The notes under the pieces were generated by a model. That model saw only the letters and a list, made by a program, of their open reading frames with translations, had not been told where the DNA came from and made no database searches. Below are positions 56,563-59,815 of a DNA stretch of 59,815 nt, piece after piece; position 1 is the first letter of the stretch; each line of letters starts with the position of its first letter. Origin of the DNA: Eubacteriales bacterium (GTDB lineage Bacteria; Bacillota; Clostridia; Oscillospirales; Oscillospiraceae); assembly GCA_030536255.1 (NCBI GenBank), contig JAUNQI010000011.1, positions 23,813 through 83,627 of the forward strand. The letters are read 5' to 3'. The translations under genes and the position numbers were made by a program.

Positions 56563-57810
56563 TCAGTCCGCCCAGTCTCCGTTGACAAAAATCGCAACCT
56601 CTGTTCCGTCTTCTTTTATTCCGGTCACGGAAAGATCCGGAGAGCCGATCATAAAGTCCTCATGGATCATGGACTGATTCACGCCAAGCTTCCTTGCCTG
56701 AGCAGGGGTATAGGAGGAGGCATCCTCCAGACAGCTGGAATACCCGTCTCCCAGCGCCATATGGCAGGAGGCGTTCTCATCCAGCAGCGTATTGTAAAAC
56801 AGGATTCCGGAATCCCGGATTGGGCTGTGGTAAGGAACAAGGGCGCATTCACCGAGCATGGAAGCTCCCTTATCCATTGACACCATGATCCGGAGTGTCT
56901 CTTCATTCTTTTCCGCATGGACTTCCGACACTTTCCCGTTTTTAAAGCGAATGCTGAAATTCTCAATCAAAACACCGCGGTAAGACAGAGGACGCGTAGC
57001 GACAAGAACGCCTTCCGCATCTCCCTTCATCGGCGTGGTAAACACCTCTTCGGAGGGGATATTGGCATTAAAAAAAATACCATTGGCAATTCCTTCCGGA
57101 GTTTCCAGCGCATCTGCGCCTCCCATAAAGCGCATCTGCGGCATCAAACCTACGGAGAAGTCCGTTCCCGTTGATTCGCTCTTATAGACAAGCCGGCGGA
57201 GCTTCAGCGAGTTCAGCCATGCGCACCGACGGGCAAGATTTTCGTTATGCTCTTTCCAGGCGCCGATTGGATCCTCTCCGTCCGCTCTGCCGCACTTCAG
57301 GATCGCCTCCCAGAGCTTTTCCACTGCTTCCTCCGAGGGAATTCCGGGAAAAACCTTTTCCGCCCACTTTTTTCCGGGAACAGCGGCAACGCACCACTGG
57401 TATTTATTTTCCATTTTGTCCAGATACCGTTTCCGGATCCCGTACCGCATCTGCTGGGCTTCTGCCCATTTTTCGGAATCAATTCCCGAAAGCCCGTCCG
57501 GATCATCGGAGTCAAGATAGACATTGGCAGGGAGCTTCTTCACGCACTCACTGAGCTGGACTTTTTCCCACACTTCCACTCTGCCAAGCGTTTCAGGATT
57601 CTGGTATCTGATTCCCAGCCTCGTCAGCGGATCATAACGCCATTCCACCGAAACTTTCGACGCTCCGGCTTTATAGCACTCCTCTACAACCATCTCCAGA
57701 AAATCCAGCTGCTCGGGCGCCGTTCTGACGATCACTTCCTGACCGGGCATGATGTTCAGACCTGATCTCGCGATCAGCTCCGCATATTTTCTGAGTTTTT
57801 TTTCTTCCAT
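56563..57810 (-). CDS. M29 family aminopeptidase (AmpS/PepS type)
   Basis: 415 residues from the ATG at 57808-57810 (MEEKKLRKYA), with GAGG 7 nt upstream; the longer frame extends into the leader. Metal and active-site segments of family M29 are all present: NIPSEEVFTTP, GASMLGECALVPYHSPI, GILFYNTLLDENASCHMALGDGY and NQSMIHEDFMIGSPDLSVTG. The family is dimeric and binds two metal ions to remove N-terminal residues from peptides in the cytoplasm. It has its own promoter at 57893-57921 and is transcribed away from rsmG's terminator. Confidence 0.9.
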   Translation of the reverse strand: MEEKKLRKYAELIARSGLNIMPGQEVIVRTAPEQLDFLEMVVEECYKAGASKVSVEWRYDPLTRLGIRYQNPETLGRVEVWEKVQLSECVKKLPANVYLDSDDPDGLSGIDSEKWAEAQQMRYGIRKRYLDKMENKYQWCVAAVPGKKWAEKVFPGIPSEEAVEKLWEAILKCGRADGEDPIGAWKEHNENLARRCAWLNSLKLRRLVYKSESTGTDFSVGLMPQMRFMGGADALETPEGIANGIFFNANIPSEEVFTTPMKGDAEGVLVATRPLSYRGVLIENFSIRFKNGKVSEVHAEKNEETLRIMVSMDKGASMLGECALVPYHSPIRDSGILFYNTLLDENASCHMALGDGYSSCLEDASSYTPAQARKLGVNQSMIHEDFMIGSPDLSVTGIKEDGTEVAIFVNGDWAD

Positions 57811-57892
57811 CTGAAAACCTCTTGGCGGCAAACAAAATGTTTCCGAGTCATGCCTCCGGACTGTGCCCGGGAAATGATACTTGTACAGATTG

Positions 57893-57921
57893 ATAATATC
57901 ACAGAATCGGTCCGACTTCAA
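57893..57921 (-). promoter_or_regulatory. Promoter of the M29 aminopeptidase gene
   Basis: TTGAAG (57916-57921), 17-nt spacer, TATTAT (57893-57898) on the minus strand, about 80 nt before the start at 57810. Confidence 0.6.
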
Positions 57922-57939
57922 CTAAAAGTTATGTAAACA

Positions 57940-57969
57940 AAAATCTCCGCTTACACCAGCGGAGATTTT
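57940..57969 (-). terminator. Terminator overlapping the rsmG stop codon
   Basis: AAAATCTCCGC and GCGGAGATTTT form an 11-bp stem with an 8-nt loop (TGGTGTAA on the minus strand). The loop contains the rsmG stop codon TAA. The minus tail is TTTTTGTTT. Ending translation inside the hairpin may make termination depend on ribosome release. Confidence 0.8.
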
Positions 57970-58658
57970 TTGATCTGTGCCCACTTGCGGGGATATTTTG
58001 AAGGCGTCGGTTTCTTTTTCCCAATCACGATCAGACTATGTGTAACGTCTGTTCCGGGAACCGTATATCTGCTGCAGGAATCCGTTTTTCCTCCGAGCTC
58101 CCGGATGGCATTTTTTGCCGCTTCCAGCTCCTCGTCATAATCCGGACCCTTCATTGAAACAAACACCCCGTTTTCCTTTACATACGGAAGACAGAGCTCT
58201 GAAAGCACATTCAGCCCGGCTACCGCCCGGGAAGTGACCACGTCTCCTTTTTCGCGGTAGGATCCCACCGCTTCTTCGGCTCTGGCGTGAACGCAGGCAA
58301 CGTCGCGAAGCTCCAGAAGCTCACAGGTCTCCTTTAAAAATCCGATCCTTTTATCCAGACTGTCGATCAGGATCACGTTAGAATCCGGACGGAGGATCTT
58401 CAGGACCAGACCCGGGAACCCGGCACCCGTACCGATATCGATCAGCGTTTTTCCGGTAATATCCGTTTTTGCAAGAATCGCGGCGCAGTCCAGAAAATGA
58501 AGAGATGCAACCGCATCCTCCCCGGAAATTGCCGTGAGATTCATCACTTTATTGATTTCTTCAAGATGCGTATAATATTTTCTGAAGCGCACGATGGCCG
58601 TCTCATCATAATCCACGCCCAGTTCTTTCAGCCCTGTTCTTAAAAGGTCTTCCAGCAT
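57951..58658 (-). CDS. rsmG: 16S rRNA (guanine-N7)-methyltransferase RsmG
   Basis: 235 residues from the ATG at 58656-58658 (MLEDLLRTGL), with GGAGAAG 8 nt upstream; the longer frame has a weak start. The SAM-binding core has LIDIGTGAGFPGLVLKI and VILIDSLDKRIGFLKE, then DVVTSRAVAGLNVLSELCLPYV. It methylates N7 of G527 in 16S rRNA. C-terminal KKPTPSKYPRKWAQIKKSPL is typical of RsmG. It has a promoter at 58725-58753 and is divergent from the PerR-like gene. Confidence 0.95.
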   Translation of the reverse strand: MLEDLLRTGLKELGVDYDETAIVRFRKYYTHLEEINKVMNLTAISGEDAVASLHFLDCAAILAKTDITGKTLIDIGTGAGFPGLVLKILRPDSNVILIDSLDKRIGFLKETCELLELRDVACVHARAEEAVGSYREKGDVVTSRAVAGLNVLSELCLPYVKENGVFVSMKGPDYDEELEAAKNAIRELGGKTDSCSRYTVPGTDVTHSLIVIGKKKPTPSKYPRKWAQIKKSPLV

Positions 58659-58724
58659 GATAATCTTCTCCGATCCTGTTCCGCCGGGATCCGGTATAGC
58701 AAAGAAATTCCCGGCAACGGATAA

Positions 58725-58753
58725 AATATACCATGCGTTCATATTATTTTCAA
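58725..58753 (-). promoter_or_regulatory. Promoter of rsmG
   Basis: TTGAAA (58748-58753), 17-nt spacer, TATATT (58725-58730) on the minus strand. The leader to the start codon is about 60 nt. Confidence 0.65.
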
Positions 58754-58760
58754 TTCCCTC

Positions 58761-58789
58761 TTTACAAGTGTCCGTGATTATGGTATATT
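58761..58789 (+). promoter_or_regulatory. Promoter of the PerR-like gene
   Basis: TTTACA (58761-58766), 17-nt spacer, TATATT (58784-58789). The start site should be near 58796, so the operator at 58812-58826 lies just inside the transcript. Confidence 0.65.
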
Positions 58790-58811
58790 CTTAAAGAAAA
58801 TAATAATTGTT

Positions 58812-58826
58812 ATTATTATTAATAAT
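58812..58826 (+). promoter_or_regulatory. Perfect 7-1-7 inverted repeat, probable PerR/Fur box
   Basis: ATTATTATTAATAAT is a perfect 7-1-7 dyad, the layout of PerR boxes (TTATAATNATTATAA). It lies between the promoter and the start of the PerR-like gene, as expected for autorepression. Confidence 0.6.
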
Positions 58827-58845
58827 CATTCAGAGAAAGTTTTAC

Positions 58846-59241
58846 ATGGATATTAAGAGAAAGACAAGCGTAAAACGTCAGGCGATCATTGACGCGCTCA
58901 TGGCTGTGAAAACCCATCCGTCCGCGGAAATGCTGTACGAACAGCTCAAGCCGTCCATCCCGGATCTCAGTCTGGGAACCGTCTACAGGAATCTTTCCAT
59001 CTTCACGCAGGAGGGCAGCGCTCAGGTCGTAGCCCATGTGAACGGGAAAGAGCGTTTTGACGGCAGAACAGATGCGCACGCGCACTTTGTCTGCAGAAAA
59101 TGCGGCCGGGTCTGTGACCTTGATTCTCTTCCGGTTTACGAAAATTTATATCCGGAAATAACGGAAAATTATCATTTCGTACCGGAAAGCTATTCTCTTA
59201 CCTTTACCGGGCTCTGCAGCGGCTGCGATCCGGAACAATAA
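58846..59241 (+). CDS. perR: Fur family regulator, PerR-like
   Basis: 131 residues from the ATG at 58846 (MDIKRKTSVK). A winged helix (SVKRQAIIDALMAVKTHPSAEMLYEQLKPSIPDLSLGTVYRNLSIF) precedes the metal domain ERFDGRTDAHAHFVCRKCGRVCDLD, with zinc-type CRKC and CSGC pairs. The regulatory-site residues are His in HPSA, Asp in RFDG, HAH, and Asp rather than Glu after the Cys pair (VCDLD), the PerR-like pattern. PerR senses peroxide by metal-catalysed His oxidation and releases oxidative-stress genes. The operator at 58812-58826 and the neighbouring rubrerythrin fit this. It could still be another Fur type. Confidence 0.85.
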   Translation: MDIKRKTSVKRQAIIDALMAVKTHPSAEMLYEQLKPSIPDLSLGTVYRNLSIFTQEGSAQVVAHVNGKERFDGRTDAHAHFVCRKCGRVCDLDSLPVYENLYPEITENYHFVPESYSLTFTGLCSGCDPEQ

Positions 59242-59248
59242 TTTCGCT

Positions 59249-59276
59249 TTTACGGTCTGAAGCATTCAGACGTAAA
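59249..59276 (+). terminator. Hairpin after the PerR-like gene
   Basis: GTCTGAA with TTCAGAC (7 bp, loop of 3) extended by TTTAC/GTAAA across one bulged G. It is followed by an AT-rich stretch with TTTTATTTTT. It may partly separate the PerR-like gene from the rubrerythrin gene. Confidence 0.55.
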
Positions 59277-59277
59277 T

Positions 59278-59291
59278 ATATTATTTAATAT
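59278..59291 (+). promoter_or_regulatory. AT-rich dyad upstream of the rubrerythrin gene
   Basis: ATATTA-TT-TAATAT is a 6-2-6 inverted repeat, 25 nt before the start at 59317. It could be a second, poorer PerR site, but AT-rich dyads arise easily by chance. Confidence 0.35.
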
Positions 59292-59316
59292 TTTATTTTT
59301 CGGAGGATCTTTAATT

Positions 59317-59815
59317 ATGAAGAAATGGGTATGTCCTGTATGCGGTTACGTTCATGAAGGTGATGAAGCTCCCGAATTCTGCCCCCAGTGCAAGGTTCCC
59401 GGCTCCAAGTTCACTGAAGTCAAGGGTGAGCTCGCATGGGCTGCAGAGCATGTTGTAGGCGTTGGCAAGCAGTTCGGCGCTGATGTTCCCGAAGAGGCAA
59501 AGAAGGAAATCCTCGCAGGTCTCAAGGCAAATTTTGAGGGCGAGTGCTGCGAAGTCGGTATGTACCTTGCAATGGCAAGAGTTGCTCACCGTGAAGGCTA
59601 TCCTGAAATCGGCATGTACTGGGAGAAGGCAGGCCTTGAAGAGGCTGAGCACGCAGCAAAGTTCGCAGAGCTTCTCGGCGAAGTAGTCACTGACTCCACC
59701 AAGAAGAACCTCGAGCTCCGCGTAGAGGCAGAGAACGGCGCAACCGCAGGAAAGACTGACCTTGCAAAGCTCTGCAAGCAGTACAATCTCGACGCTCTCC
59801 ATGACACCATTCATG
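59317..59815 (+). CDS. rbr: Reverse rubrerythrin (partial, runs off the window)
   Basis: 166 residues are visible; the gene continues past the edge. CGGAGG lies about 10 nt before the ATG. The rubredoxin-like domain comes first ([29 protein letters not shown], with two CxxC pairs for one Fe), then the four-helix di-iron domain begins ([52 protein letters not shown], with the E..E..H ligands). The reversed order defines reverse rubrerythrins, NADH-linked peroxide/oxygen reductases of strict anaerobes. The neighbouring PerR-like gene is a likely regulator. Confidence 0.9.
   Translation, partial: MKKWVCPVCGYVHEGDEAPEFCPQCKVPGSKFTEVKGELAWAAEHVVGVGKQFGADVPEEAKKEILAGLKANFEGECCEVGMYLAMARVAHREGYPEIGMYWEKAGLEEAEHAAKFAELLGEVVTDSTKKNLELRVEAENGATAGKTDLAKLCKQYNLDALHDTIH

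Overview
The window looks like a chromosome segment of a strict anaerobe in the Bacillota, most likely class Clostridia. The evidence is a trimeric electron-bifurcating [FeFe] hydrogenase (hydCBA), a rubredoxin-first (reverse) rubrerythrin beside a PerR-like regulator, strong AGGAGG-type ribosome binding sites with frequent TTG starts, canonical SigA promoters, and a Gram-positive type IV pilus set with no secretin or pilP. I cannot name the species. No rRNA, tRNA, CRISPR array or insertion sequence was found.

Layout. 1-9.9 kb (minus): a giant Sec-exported surface protein, cut by the window edge with 2,725 residues visible, preceded by a secreted acidic repeat protein with a long 5' leader. 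10.4-12.9 kb (plus): a three-gene operon of a membrane protein with a degenerate GGDEF domain, an ECF sigma factor and a probable membrane anti-sigma factor. 13.1-15.6 kb (minus): an APC permease and an HTH-fused LicC-like nucleotidyltransferase. 16.0-18.3 kb (plus): a NitT/TauT-type ABC importer, convergent with a Crp/Fnr regulator. 19.3-23.3 kb (minus): hydC-hydB-hydA. 23.5-26.7 kb (plus): pilD-pilM-pilN-pilO, then a MATE transporter fused to an RsbW-like ATPase domain. 28.7-47.7 kb (minus): a minor-pilin operon led by one enormous gene of about 5,704 codons. 48.2-49.1 kb (minus): a PD-(D/E)XK-like protein. 49.5-52.9 kb (plus): pilB, pilC and a small major pilin. 53.2-58.7 kb (minus): hpf, an LRR/TPR membrane protein with a partner membrane protein, an M29 aminopeptidase and rsmG. 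58.8 kb to the end (plus): a PerR-like regulator and a partial rubrerythrin.

The most striking element is the 17-kb gene at 30566-47680. Its product starts with a class III-like prepilin segment (long basic leader, then [19 protein letters not shown]), but carries about 5,650 residues of adhesin-type modules: three GLUG-like modules, InlB-B/Listeria-Bacteroides-type repeats, and six 41-residue CxxC repeats. It lies inside a complete pilus assembly locus and is followed by three minor pilin genes. The simplest reading is a giant adhesin incorporated, probably as tip or priming subunit, into a type IV pilus through its pilin N-terminus instead of being held by a sortase or a Sec/cell-wall anchor. 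PilD would process it, PilB/PilM/PilN/PilO/PilC would assemble it, and the 112-residue pilin would form the shaft. No retraction ATPase (pilT) is in the window. The other giant protein (1-8175) shares related modules but uses a normal Sec signal peptide, so the region appears to encode two secretion solutions for similar adhesin bodies.

Intergenic stretches over 300 bp (9895-10411, 15563-15992, 23336-23699, 47681-48161, 49113-49473) hold promoters, terminators and candidate operators, listed individually.
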